Shown here piece by piece: positions 6,946-19,787 of a stretch of DNA of 64,000 nucleotides (the stretch's first letter is position 1; every line of letters starts with the position of its first letter). The translations under genes and the position numbers were made by a program. A model generated the notes under the pieces. That model worked only from the letters and a program-made list of their open reading frames with translations. It had not been told where the DNA came from and searched no databases. This stretch comes from JAWVFM01 sp963823245 (lineage in GTDB: Bacteria > Actinomycetota > Thermoleophilia > Solirubrobacterales > 70-9): NCBI GenBank assembly GCA_963823245.1, contig CAWGKQ010000008.1, positions 124,001-188,000 on the forward strand. Direction: 5' to 3'.

Positions 6946-9900
6946 CCTCCTACGTGGAGCTGCACGCCCATTCCGCCTACTCGTTCGGCGACGGCGCGTC
7001 GCTGCCCGAGGAGCTGGCCCTGCGCGCCTCCGAGCTGGACCAGGAGGCGATCGCGCTCACCGACCACGACGGGCTGTGGGGATCGATGGAGCTCGCGCAG
7101 GCGTGCGAGTCGGCCGGCGTGAGGCCGATCACGGGCGCCGAGATGACGGTGGAAGGCGAGGGTGCTCGGTTTCACCTCACGCTTCTGGTCGAGGACGCCG
7201 GCGGCTACCGCAACCTCTGCCGGCTGGTGACGGAGGCGCACCGGGAGACCCGCCCGCATCCGGACCGGGAGGCCCTCCCCCCCACCCTGCCGCTCTCCTC
7301 GCTCGAGGAGCGCAGCGAGGGGCTTGTCTGCCTGTCTGGGTGCGCGCGCGACGGGGCGCTCGCTGGGCGGTGGGAACGCGGGGAGGCAGGTCGCGCGAAC
7401 GCGCTTGCCCGCCGGCTCGTGGGGGCCTTCGGCCGTGAGCGCTTCCGGGTCGAGCTCCAGCGGCCGTTCTGGCGCCACGACCGGGCCCGCAATCGCTGGC
7501 TCGCGGGCCTGGCCGAACGGATCGGGGTGGAGTGCGTGGCGACCGGCAACGTCCACATGCACGACCGCTCGCGCGCGCACCTTCAGGACGCCCTCGCCGC
7601 CGTCGGCCGCCACGGCACCCTCGAGGAGACCGAGCCGGCGCGGCGCGGGAACGGCTCGGCGTACCTGTGCTCGGCGGCCGAGGCGAGCGAGCGCTTTCGC
7701 GACCACCCCGAGGCGGCCGCTGAGACGGTCCGGCTCGCCGAGCGGCTTCGCTTCGACCTCACTCGCGACCTGGGCTACCGCTATCCGGGGAGTGAGGACC
7801 CCGATGCCGATCGGGCGCTCGCGGAGATCTGTCGCGCCCGGCTTCAGCATCGCTACGCCGGCAATCGCAATCGCGCCGAGGCCGAGCAGCGCCTCGAAGA
7901 GGAGCTCGCCGTGATCCGCAAGCTCGAGCTCTCGGGCTTCTTTCTCCTGCACTACGACATCCTCGAGCTGGCGCGCGAGGTCGCCATCGAGGTGCGAGGG
8001 TCCGACTCGGCGCGAATGCTGCTGCCGCCGGGGCGCGGGCGCGGGTCGAGCGTCAGCTCGGTGGTCTGCTACCTCACCGGGCTCTCGCACATCGATCCCG
8101 TGCGCGGCGGGCTGTTCCTGGGGCGCTTCCTGAACGAGGAGATCACCGACGCTCCCGACATCGACCTCGACTTTCCGCGCGACATCCGCGAGAAGCTGAT
8201 CCCGCGGATCATCGAGCGCTACGGCGACGAGCGGGCGGCGCTGGTGAGCGCGTTCGCCTCCTATCGCTCGCGCGGGGCGGTGCGCGACCTCGGGAAGGTG
8301 CTTGGGCTGCCGGCGGGCGAGATCGAGCGCGCGGCCCGGATGGTGGACGTCTACGACCGCTCGAGCGCGATCGAGGCCGACGTCGCCGAAGCGATCGGGC
8401 CGGCGCGGGCCGCCTCGCCGCGCTGGCGCGCGCTCGCCGAGCTCGCGCGCGATGCCTGGGGCCTGCCGCGCCACGCCTCGCAGCACCCGGGCGGGATGGT
8501 GCTGGCGACGCGGCCCCTGGTCGACATCTGCCCGGTCCAGCCGGCGGCGATGGAGGGCCGCCAGATCGTGCAGTGGGACAAGGACTCCTGCGCGGACGCC
8601 GGGTTCCTCAAGATCGACCTGCTGGGGCTCGGGATGCTGTCGGCGGTGGAGCGTTGCGTCGACGAGATCGCCCGCGTGCGCGCCGAGCGGATCGACCTCT
8701 CACGGATTCCCGTCGACGACCCTCCCACCTACGACGCGATTCGGCGCGCCGACACCACCGGCGTCTTCCAGATCGAGAGCCGGGCGCAGATGCAGATGCT
8801 CACGCGGACGCTGCCCGAGACGCTCGACGACCTCACAGTGCAGGTGGCGCTCGTGAGGCCGGGCCCAATCCAGGGCGGGGCCGTTCACCCCTACCTCGAG
8901 CGCAAGGAGCGGCTGCGCGCCGACCCCGATTTCGAGGTCCCGTACGAGCACCCCTCGCTCGAGCCGATCCTGCGCGACACGCTGGGCACGATCGTCTTCC
9001 AGGAGCAGGTGATCCAGGTGGCGATGGCTCTCGCCGGCTTCAGCCCCGGCGAGGCGGAGGGGCTGCGGCGGGCGATGAGCCGCAAGCGCTCCGAGGAGGC
9101 GATCCTCGCCTACCGCGACCGGTTCCTCGACGGCGCGGCGCGAAACGGAGTCTCTGACGCGGTCGCCGAGCGGGTCTTCGAGCAGGTGCGCGGGTTCTCC
9201 GGCTTCGGCTTTCCGAAGGCGCACGCGGCCGCGTTCGGCCTCCTCGCCTATCAGTCCACGTGGCTTCGCGTCCACTACGGGCCCGAGTTCCTCTGCTCGC
9301 TGCTGAACGAGCAGCCGATGGGCTTCTATCCCTCGGATTCACTCGTACACGAGGCCCAGCGACGCGGGACACGTGTGTTGGCGCCCGACGTCAACGCGAG
9401 CGGTGTCGAGTGCGTCGTGGAGCGCAACGCCGAGGAGCTGACCGTGCGGATCGGCCTCGGATACGTGAACGGGACGCGTGAGGAGGAGATGCGGGCGCTG
9501 GTCGACGAGCGCGAGCGCGGAGGGCGATACGGCGACTTCGCCGCCCTCGCATCGCGCTCGGGAGCGGGCGACGACGCGCTCGAGCGCCTGGCTTGGGCGG
9601 GAGCGTGCGACTCGATCGAGGGCGGAGGCGAGGCTCGTGCCTCGGCGGAACGGTCGGCCACGGCGCGGCGACCCGCGTTGTGGCGACTCGGCGTCGCCTC
9701 GGGGGCGGGGCGCAACGGCTTCGGCGAGCAGCTCGCGCTGCCGCTCGAGGTGCCGGAGGCACCCCGGCTTCGCGAGCTCGGCGGCTGGGAGCTCGCCGTG
9801 GCTGACTACGAGTCGACGGGGATGACGCTCGGCGAGCACCCGATGAGCCTGATCAGGCCGGAGCTCGACGAGGAGCTCGTCGCGAGCATCGCCTTCGACG

Positions 9901-10325
9901 AGCTGCCGAACTCGAGCCGGGTGCGGGTGGGCGGGATGGTGATCGCCCGCCAGCGCCCCGCGACCGCGAACGGGATCCTCTTCATGCTGTTCGAGGACGA
10001 GTGGGGCACGATCAACCTCATCGTCCCTCCCCCCGCCTACAAGCGGCATCGCCTGATCGCAAGGGCGGCGCCCTTCGTCATCGCCGGGGGTCGCCTCGAG
10101 CGGGTCGGCGCGAACCGCAACGTCGTCGTCGACCGCCTCGAGCGGCTCGACCGACCGGGCCTCGAACGCGCCGACGTGAGGCACATCGAGCCGCCCGCCG
10201 AGCGCGAGACCGGGCGCGACGGCTCGGTCGAGGAGCCGCGGAAGGTCGCCGTCGCAGGCGGCGGCACGGCCGAGCTCGGCGCCGTCCTTCCGGCCCCGCA
10301 CAGCTTCGGACGGCGGGGTCGATGA
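6942..10325 (+). CDS. dnaE2: Error-prone DNA polymerase III alpha subunit DnaE2 (ImuC)
   Basis: This is the catalytic polymerase of SOS-induced mutagenic lesion bypass, 1127 residues. The PHP domain comes first, with ELHAHSAYSF (residues 6-15) and TDHDG (40-44). The palm carries PDIDLDFP near residue 405, whose aspartates bind the catalytic metals. Finger/thumb motifs follow (SQHPGGMVL near 510, GVFQIESRAQM near 607, FPKAHAAAFGLLAYQ near 757). An OB-fold lies near 1005 (VRVGGMVIARQRP). The ATG at 6942 overlaps the DUF6504 stop and gives the standard N-terminus; an earlier in-frame start would add about 45 atypical Arg-rich residues. It ends 46 bases before a second SOS box. Family length is usually about 1050-1100. 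Confidence 0.95.
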   Translation: MTSYVELHAHSAYSFGDGASLPEELALRASELDQEAIALTDHDGLWGSMELAQACESAGVRPITGAEMTVEGEGARFHLTLLVEDAGGYRNLCRLVTEAHRETRPHPDREALPPTLPLSSLEERSEGLVCLSGCARDGALAGRWERGEAGRANALARRLVGAFGRERFRVELQRPFWRHDRARNRWLAGLAERIGVECVATGNVHMHDRSRAHLQDALAAVGRHGTLEETEPARRGNGSAYLCSAAEASERFRDHPEAAAETVRLAERLRFDLTRDLGYRYPGSEDPDADRALAEICRARLQHRYAGNRNRAEAEQRLEEELAVIRKLELSGFFLLHYDILELAREVAIEVRGSDSARMLLPPGRGRGSSVSSVVCYLTGLSHIDPVRGGLFLGRFLNEEITDAPDIDLDFPRDIREKLIPRIIERYGDERAALVSAFASYRSRGAVRDLGKVLGLPAGEIERAARMVDVYDRSSAIEADVAEAIGPARAASPRWRALAELARDAWGLPRHASQHPGGMVLATRPLVDICPVQPAAMEGRQIVQWDKDSCADAGFLKIDLLGLGMLSAVERCVDEIARVRAERIDLSRIPVDDPPTYDAIRRADTTGVFQIESRAQMQMLTRTLPETLDDLTVQVALVRPGPIQGGAVHPYLERKERLRADPDFEVPYEHPSLEPILRDTLGTIVFQEQVIQVAMALAGFSPGEAEGLRRAMSRKRSEEAILAYRDRFLDGAARNGVSDAVAERVFEQVRGFSGFGFPKAHAAAFGLLAYQSTWLRVHYGPEFLCSLLNEQPMGFYPSDSLVHEAQRRGTRVLAPDVNASGVECVVERNAEELTVRIGLGYVNGTREEEMRALVDERERGGRYGDFAALASRSGAGDDALERLAWAGACDSIEGGGEARASAERSATARRPALWRLGVASGAGRNGFGEQLALPLEVPEAPRLRELGGWELAVADYESTGMTLGEHPMSLIRPELDEELVASIAFDELPNSSRVRVGGMVIARQRPATANGILFMLFEDEWGTINLIVPPPAYKRHRLIARAAPFVIAGGRLERVGANRNVVVDRLERLDRPGLERADVRHIEPPAERETGRDGSVEEPRKVAVAGGGTAELGAVLPAPHSFGRRGR

Positions 10326-10371
10326 CCCCGCAAATGCCCCGCCTCGGGCACGAGATGCAAGATCCATTGCA

Positions 10372-10383
10372 GAACACATGTTC
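10372..10383. promoter_or_regulatory. Second SOS box, downstream of dnaE2
   Basis: GAAC ACAT GTTC matches the LexA core GAAC-N4-GTTC exactly. It lies 46 bases after the dnaE2 stop and 20 bases before the GTG of a small ORF at 10404. A TTGCAG overlapping its left edge could be a -35, but no good -10 is seen at the right spacing. Confidence 0.6.
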
Positions 10384-10403
10384 CGTCCGGGCCCGAACCT
10401 AGT

Positions 10404-10688
10404 GTGGCCCGCGTGATCCACCAAGAGGCAGCTCGTCCACGTCACGAACGCCGCAGCCGGCGCCTCGCGCGGCTGCTGAGCGGCGTCGATCTCGCGATCG
10501 ACCTCGCGACGCTCGGCGAGTACGGCCTCGAGCCGCTACCCGCGGAGGCCCCATGCCGGACGCGACGGCCGACTCTGACCTCGGCCTGGGAGGCGCTTCC
10601 GGCAACCCGGGGCCGCCGCGGGGAGTGCGGCCGCGCGGGCTCGCGCCCCGCGGCATACCGCGCCGCGCTGCGTCGCTTCGCCGCCTGA
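10404..10688 (+). CDS. Small hypothetical protein behind an SOS box
   Basis: I do not recognise this 94-codon frame. The first half (residues 1-50) has high GC at third codon positions and reads like protein, with an Arg-rich start and then an amphipathic or hydrophobic stretch LARLLSGVDLAIDLATLGEYGLEPL. The second half is Arg/Ala-rich and less convincing. Another frame from ATG 10553 is equally open, so a frame change near 10550 is possible. Its position immediately after a perfect GAAC-N4-GTTC box and before a bidirectional-looking terminator suggests an SOS-induced small gene. It is too weak to assign a function, and it may be spurious. Confidence 0.35.
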   Translation: MARVIHQEAARPRHERRSRRLARLLSGVDLAIDLATLGEYGLEPLPAEAPCRTRRPTLTSAWEALPATRGRRGECGRAGSRPAAYRAALRRFAA

Positions 10689-10710
10689 AGCGCGGCCCCG
10701 ATGGAACGAA

Positions 10711-10736
10711 AAAGAGCCGCCCTCGGGCGGCTCTTT
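10711..10736 (-). terminator. Intrinsic terminator of the rRNA operon
   Basis: AAAGAGCCGCC and GGCGGCTCTTT form an 11-bp stem with a CTCG loop. On the minus strand it is followed by a T-run (TTTTTCG), a textbook terminator about 15 bases after the 5S gene. The symmetric A/T flanks mean it could also stop plus-strand transcripts from the small ORF at 10404. Confidence 0.88.
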
Positions 10737-10749
10737 GTCAGAAGTAAGA

Positions 10750-10864
10750 CCGGCGGCGACCTACTCTCCCAGGCGTGTGAACACCAAGTACCATCGGCGC
10801 TGAGGGGCTTAACTGCTCTGTTCGGAATGGGAAGAGGTGTTTCCCCCTCGCTATGACCACCGAA
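10750..10864 (-). rRNA. rrf: 5S ribosomal RNA
   Basis: On the minus strand the sequence shows 5S landmarks: GGTGGTCATAGCGAGGGGGAA near the 5' end, CCCATTCCGAACAGAGCAGTTAAG in the middle, and CCTGGGAGAGTAGGTCGCCG at the 3' end. The ends are accurate to a few bases. It is the last gene of the 16S-23S-5S operon. Confidence 0.95.
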
Positions 10865-10884
10865 ACCTGCGGGACCGCAGGCCC

Positions 10885-10906
10885 CGGCGGGGCTTGAAAA
10901 CTGCAC
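10885..10906 (-). repeat. 23S processing stem, 3' arm
   Basis: This 22-base arm, containing GTGCAGTTTTCAAG in the transcript, is complementary to the arm at 13989-14010 with one mismatch. The two arms flank the 23S gene and should pair in the precursor to form the double-stranded RNase III site. Confidence 0.75.
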
Positions 10907-10927
10907 GCAGGCCAATTGAAAAGGTAA

Positions 10928-13931
<3,004 letters not shown>

Positions 13932-13988
13932 GGTGAGCACCACCCGTGCGCGAACGCACCGGTGGCGCGATACCCATAATTGGCCTTT

Positions 13989-14010
13989 GTGCAGTTTTCA
14001 AGCTCCGCCG
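13989..14010 (-). repeat. 23S processing stem, 5' arm
   Basis: The transcript reads GGAGCTTGAAAACTGCAC here. It pairs with 10885-10906 downstream of 23S. The CTTGAAAACTG core also resembles boxA-like antitermination elements of Gram-positive rRNA operons. Confidence 0.75.
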
Positions 14011-14038
14011 AGGCTGCAAGCGGAGGTCTTCCGCCCGC

Positions 14039-14060
14039 GGTCCCTCAAAACTGAGCAGCG
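14039..14060 (-). repeat. 16S processing stem, 3' arm
   Basis: The transcript reads CGCTGCTCAGTTTTGAGG here, complementary (two mismatches in 22) to the leader arm at 15936-15957. The pair brackets the 16S gene. Confidence 0.75.
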
Positions 14061-14185
14061 ACGCTGCGGCCCCGAGGGGCTGCGACGCAGGTCCGGTCGA
14101 CGTGTCGGGACGCCTCCAGGCCGAAGCCTCGAGGCGGACTCCCTCAGCCGGCACCGGTATTGGCGCCGGCCTCGTAGAGCTCCCT

Positions 14186-15737
<1,552 letters not shown>

Positions 15738-16016
15738 AAGTGACTTGAGGGTTTCAATCCGACCCCCCGGGTCAGGGGTGGCCGGTTCCTCTGTCAAACG
15801 AAGAGATGCCATGCCTGGCTTGGCCACCGGCGTACACCGCCGGCGACCGACATGACGGGTTCATAAGCCCCCGTACGGGGTGCGCACGGGGGCCGGACCT
15901 GTCGCGACCACCGGCCCGAAGGCCCGTGGTTCGCGCGCTGCTCAGTTTTCAAGGACCGCCGCGGGCCTCTCCGGAGGACTTCCGGACGGCCCGACCCGCC
16001 TCGAGGGCGACCACCG
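15738..16016 (-). other. rRNA operon leader
   Basis: This 279-base transcribed leader lies between the promoter and 16S. It contains the 5' arm of the 16S processing stem (15936-15957) and several GC-rich hairpins. No protein-coding gene or tRNA is seen. Confidence 0.7.
15936..15957 (-). repeat. 16S processing stem, 5' arm
   Basis: The transcript contains CCTTGAAAACTGAGCAGCG here, complementary to 14039-14060. It should form the RNase III-cleaved stem around pre-16S. The CCTTGAAAACTG part is shared with the 23S arm and may double as a boxA-like element. Confidence 0.75.
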
Positions 16017-16045
16017 AGTATATCGCGCGGTGGGTGAGATCTCAA
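16017..16045 (-). promoter_or_regulatory. rRNA operon promoter
   Basis: On the minus strand TTGAGA (16045-16040) and TATACT (16022-16017) are separated by exactly 17 bases, a near-consensus housekeeping-sigma promoter. It points into the 16S leader and lies just after the tyrS terminator hairpin. Confidence 0.85.
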
Positions 16046-16047
16046 GG

Positions 16048-16062
16048 CCCCGGAAACCGGGG
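16048..16062 (-). terminator. Short hairpin after tyrS
   Basis: CCCCGG-TTT-CCGGGG is a perfect 6-bp stem starting four bases after the tyrS stop and ending just before the rRNA -35 element. There is no U-run, so termination efficiency is uncertain. Confidence 0.55.
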
Positions 16063-16066
16063 TCAC

Positions 16067-17248
16067 TCAATGGCCGGAGCCCAACCGAACGCGGCGGAAC
16101 CTTCTGCGGCCGACCTGGAGGATAGCGCCGTCGAGCTGGCCGGCCGGCACGTCGAGGCGCCCCGTGGCGAGCTGGTCCCCGTCGACCTTCACCCCTCCCT
16201 GGTCGATCAGCCGCCGGGCCTCGCTTCTCGAGATGCCGAACGCGTCGGCCAGGACCGCCGGGAGGTGCACCTCGGTCGCGGAGTCGACGGTGATCGCGAC
16301 CTCCTCCACGTCCTCCGGCACCTCGTGCCGCACGTGCACCCGGTCGAACGCCTCCTCCGCCGGGAGGCCCGCGCCCTCGCCCAAGAAGCGGTCGACGATT
16401 CGGCGCGCGAGCTCGCGCTTTGCCTCGCCGGGATGCCGGCCGGGCGCGAGGTCCTCGCCGAGCAGCAGGAGGCAGTACTGCTCCAGAGCGCTATCGGGCA
16501 CACTCATGAGCCGGCCGAACATCTCCTCGGGAGGATCGGTGACGCCGACGTAGTTCCCGAACGACTTGCTCATCTTCCGGGTCCCGTCGGTGCCGACGAG
16601 CAGAGGCATCGTGAGGATCGACTGGGCAGGCCTTCCGAGCGCGGTCTGCACGTCGCGCGCGAACAGCAGGTTGAAGGTCTGGTCGCTGCCGCCGAGCTCC
16701 ACGTCGGCGTCGACGGCGACGGAGTCGTAGCCCTGAAGGACCGGATACAGGAGCTCGAGCGCCGAGATCGGCTGTTCGTTGCGCATCCGCTGCGCGAAGT
16801 CCTCCCGCTCCAGCAGCCTCGCGACGGTGAAGTGGCGGATGAGCGAGAAGAGCTCGCCGCTCGTCATCTCCAGCCATTCGCTGTTGTGGCGCAGCTCCAC
16901 CCGGTCGGGATCCAGGACCTTGAACGCCTGCTCCCGGTAGGTCTCGGCGTTCGCCTCGATCTCCTCGGCGGACAGCACCGGCCGCTCCTCCGACCGCCCA
17001 CTCGGGTCCCCAACCCGCGCGGTGTAGTCGCCGACGATCAGCACGACGAGGTGCCCGGCGTCCTGGAACGCCCGCAGCTTGTTCAGGACGACGACGTGCC
17101 CGAGGTGGATGTCGGCCGTCGTCGGGTCGATGCCGAGCTTCACGCGGAGGGGCTTCCCCGCCTCGAGCTGCTCGGCGAGACGCCCCTTGGGAAGGGCGTC
17201 GACGGCTCCGCGCAGCAGGGTGTCGGCCTGGGATCGAGGGTCGTTCAA
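16067..17248 (-). CDS. tyrS: Tyrosyl-tRNA synthetase
   Basis: This class I synthetase charges tRNA-Tyr with tyrosine. The 393-residue protein has the Rossmann fold with HLGH (residues 48-51, the HIGH motif) and KMSKS near residue 225. A C-terminal S4 RNA-binding domain follows (FGISRSEARRLIDQGGVKVDG near 340). The start is a TTG at 17248 with GGAGGAG closely upstream; the spacing is short, so a slightly different start is possible. It is transcribed towards the rRNA operon, whose promoter begins just beyond its stop. The upstream 172 bases separate it from the divergent penicillin-binding protein gene; no T-box leader was recognised. Confidence 0.95.
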   Translation of the reverse strand: MNDPRSQADTLLRGAVDALPKGRLAEQLEAGKPLRVKLGIDPTTADIHLGHVVVLNKLRAFQDAGHLVVLIVGDYTARVGDPSGRSEERPVLSAEEIEANAETYREQAFKVLDPDRVELRHNSEWLEMTSGELFSLIRHFTVARLLEREDFAQRMRNEQPISALELLYPVLQGYDSVAVDADVELGGSDQTFNLLFARDVQTALGRPAQSILTMPLLVGTDGTRKMSKSFGNYVGVTDPPEEMFGRLMSVPDSALEQYCLLLLGEDLAPGRHPGEAKRELARRIVDRFLGEGAGLPAEEAFDRVHVRHEVPEDVEEVAITVDSATEVHLPAVLADAFGISRSEARRLIDQGGVKVDGDQLATGRLDVPAGQLDGAILQVGRRRFRRVRLGSGH

Positions 17249-17420
17249 GGCTCCTCCGGGCGGCCTCGAAGCGGGTGGCCGACGGGTGGCCCAATGCTAG
17301 ACTCATCCGCTCCCCGAGCGGGGCCGGCCCCGCATTGCTCTCCGGGGTTTCCCACGCGCCAACCGGCCGTTCGGCCGGCCTCAGATACCACCGGCGGGCT
17401 GCCCCTGGGATAGGTCCGAC

Positions 17421-19787
17421 ATGCAGCTGAAACGTAACCGCACAACGCTCGAAGCCCCTGCTCCGACGAGTAACGGCGACGTGCCGAAACAGCCGCGCCC
17501 CCGGCTCAAGAAGCTCCGAGTCGCGCTCGTCCTCTTCGGGCTCTCCCTCCTCGCCTTCGTCTCCTGGATCTTCGGGATCATGGCCGCCGTCGCCAGCGAC
17601 CTACCGCAGCTCGACGATCGCGCCCAGTTCAAGAACGCGAAGAACTCGATCATCCTCGACGATCACAACCAGCGCCTCGCGATCGTCACCAACAACCGCG
17701 GCCGAGTCCTCATCCCCTCGAAGGGGATCGCGCCGATCATGAAGGAGGCGACCGTGGCCATCGAGGACAAGCGCTTCTACGAGCACCGGGGCGTCGACTT
17801 CGTCGGCATCGGCCGCGCCGTCGCCGCGGACATCATCAGCCAGGAGGCCTCTCAGGGTGCGTCCACCATCACCGAGCAGTTCGTGAAGAACGCGCTTCAG
17901 GCCCAGGGCAGCCGGACGGTCTTCGAGAAGCTGCGCGAGGCGGCGCTCGCCTACCAGCTCGAGCGCCACTGGGACAAGGACAAGATCCTCACCGAGTACC
18001 TGAACACCATCTACTTCGGCGAGGGCGCGTACGGCATCGAGGCCGCCGCGAAGACCTATTTCGGCTGGAATCACCCAGGGTGCGGAACGCCCGGTCACCG
18101 CTGCGCCTCCGAGTTGCTCCCGTGGGAGGCCGCGACGCTCTCCGGGATCATCTCCTCCCCGACCGGCTACGACCCTAAGACCCGTCCGCAAGCCGCCCTC
18201 GTGCGCCGCAACCTGGTCCTCCAGAACATGGAGGAGCAGGGCTACATAACGCAGGGCGAGTACAGGCGCTACTCCCGCGTCCCGCTCCCGCCGCCGGGTC
18301 AGATCCACGCTCCGAGCCAACCGTCCTCGGCGCCCTACTTCACGTCGTGGCTGCGGCAACAGCTCGTCGACCTCTACGGCGCGGGTCAGGCGTTCAGCGG
18401 CGGCCTCAAGGTCAAGTCCACGCTCGACCTCAACCTCGAGAACAAGGTGCAGGAGATCGTCGACCAGAACGTCGGCAGCCTCGGCCCCTCATCCGCAGTC
18501 GCGGTGGTCGACAACAAGACCGGAGGCATCCGGGCGCTCGTCGGTGGCACCGACTACAGGGCGCAGCCGTTCAACATCGCGACCGAGGGAGCGCGCCAGC
18601 CCGGATCGTCCTTCAAGCCCTTCACCCTCGTCACCGCGCTCGAGCAGGGCATCTCGCCATCGAGCGTCTGGGCCTCGGCGCCGCAGGCGCTGCCGTACAA
18701 GGCCGAGCTGCCGCCGAAGGAGAACGCGAAGGGCAAGACGAAGGGCAACGCGAAGAGCAAGGCGAAGAGCAAGCCCCAGGTCGTCAACGACCTGTTCCGC
18801 GTCTCCAACTACGGCGACGAGTACGCGGGGAGCCGGACGCTTCAAGACGCAACCACCTTCTCCGACAACGCCGTCTACTCGCAGGTGGGGATGCAGGTCG
18901 GGCCGGCGAACGTCGCCGCGACCGCCCAGAAGATGGGGATCACGAGCCCGCTGACGACCCCCGGCATCAAGTACTCCGTGAACGGCGGGCCGTTCACGGA
19001 GTACAACCCGGCGCTGATCCTCGGTGGGCTCTCGACCGGCGTCAACCCGCTCGAGATGGCGCACGCCTACGACACCCTGGCCCAGGACGGCCAGTTGACG
19101 AGCGGCACGATGGCGGCCCAGAGCGGCGGTCCCGTCGGGATCCTCAAGGTCACCGACTCGGATGGCCACCTCGTCGAGGCCGACAACGGTGCGTCGGGCG
19201 TCAACGAGGTGAAGAGCCAGCAGGTGATCCCCTCCACCGTCGCGCAGACGACCAAGTCGATCCTGCAAACGGTCGTCGCCTCCGGGACCGGCACCCACGC
19301 CCAGACCGGCGGCTACGTCTGGGGCAAGACCGGGACGACCACCAGCAACGGTGACGCCTGGTTCGTCGGGGCGACCGAGGACATCACGGTCGCGATCTGG
19401 GTCGGCTACCCGAACTCCAACAAGCCGATGTCGACGCTCTACAGCGGCGGCCCCGTCGACGGCGGGACGATCCCGGCTGACATGTTCTCCGAAATCATCT
19501 CCGCCTGGGACGGCATCAAGTCCTCGGAGCGCGCTGACCGCAAGCACGGGGGTTCAGCGGTACCGACCACGAGCACGACGTCGGTGCCGACCTACACGGC
19601 GCCCGCCACCACAGTCGCCCCCGCCGTCCCGTCGGCGCCGGCTCCCTCCACGGGCGGGGGAGGCGGGGGCACGCCTCAGGCGACGCCCGCTCCCGCCCCG
19701 GCGCCCACACCCGCGCCCGCGCCCGCGCCCGGCGGCACGGGCGGCGCTCCTCCCGTCAGCGGGGGCGGCGGGGTAGGGGCCGGCTGA
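17421..19787 (+). CDS. Class A penicillin-binding protein (bifunctional transglycosylase/transpeptidase)
   Basis: This protein polymerises and cross-links peptidoglycan outside the membrane and has 788 residues. A basic cytoplasmic N-terminus of about 35 residues precedes one membrane anchor (residues 36-56). The GT51 domain has ATVAIEDKRFYEHRGVD near 110 and GASTITEQFVKN near 148. The transpeptidase domain has SSFK near 395 (active serine), SDN near 480 and KTG near 635. Between SxxK and SxN lies a Lys/Gly/Asn-rich insertion (KENAKGKTKGNAKSKAKSK). The C-terminal 70 residues are low-complexity Thr/Pro/Ala/Gly repeats, probably crossing or binding the wall. The stop overlaps the end of the convergent mpg gene by 32 bases. 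Confidence 0.93.
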   Translation: MQLKRNRTTLEAPAPTSNGDVPKQPRPRLKKLRVALVLFGLSLLAFVSWIFGIMAAVASDLPQLDDRAQFKNAKNSIILDDHNQRLAIVTNNRGRVLIPSKGIAPIMKEATVAIEDKRFYEHRGVDFVGIGRAVAADIISQEASQGASTITEQFVKNALQAQGSRTVFEKLREAALAYQLERHWDKDKILTEYLNTIYFGEGAYGIEAAAKTYFGWNHPGCGTPGHRCASELLPWEAATLSGIISSPTGYDPKTRPQAALVRRNLVLQNMEEQGYITQGEYRRYSRVPLPPPGQIHAPSQPSSAPYFTSWLRQQLVDLYGAGQAFSGGLKVKSTLDLNLENKVQEIVDQNVGSLGPSSAVAVVDNKTGGIRALVGGTDYRAQPFNIATEGARQPGSSFKPFTLVTALEQGISPSSVWASAPQALPYKAELPPKENAKGKTKGNAKSKAKSKPQVVNDLFRVSNYGDEYAGSRTLQDATTFSDNAVYSQVGMQVGPANVAATAQKMGITSPLTTPGIKYSVNGGPFTEYNPALILGGLSTGVNPLEMAHAYDTLAQDGQLTSGTMAAQSGGPVGILKVTDSDGHLVEADNGASGVNEVKSQQVIPSTVAQTTKSILQTVVASGTGTHAQTGGYVWGKTGTTTSNGDAWFVGATEDITVAIWVGYPNSNKPMSTLYSGGPVDGGTIPADMFSEIISAWDGIKSSERADRKHGGSAVPTTSTTSVPTYTAPATTVAPAVPSAPAPSTGGGGGGTPQATPAPAPAPTPAPAPAPGGTGGAPPVSGGGGVGAG

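Larger units (their letters stand above)
13932..14185 (-). other. 16S-23S internal transcribed spacer without tRNA
   Basis: This 254-base spacer holds the 3' arm of the 16S processing stem (14039-14060) and the 5' arm of the 23S stem (13989-14010). No tRNA-Ile or tRNA-Ala is present: no T-loop GTTCGA-type motif with matching acceptor arms was found. Confidence 0.8.

Noticed and set aside
13932..14185. tRNA-Ile or tRNA-Ala in the 16S-23S spacer
   Set aside because: No cloverleaf or T-loop motif; the spacer is explained by processing stems.
15806..17413. 535-codon plus-strand frame opposite tyrS
   Set aside because: Antisense to an unambiguous tyrS and the rRNA leader; no domain.
17249..17420. 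T-box riboswitch upstream of tyrS
   Set aside because: No T-box AGGGTGGNACCGCG sequence or antiterminator stem was found in the 172-base gap.
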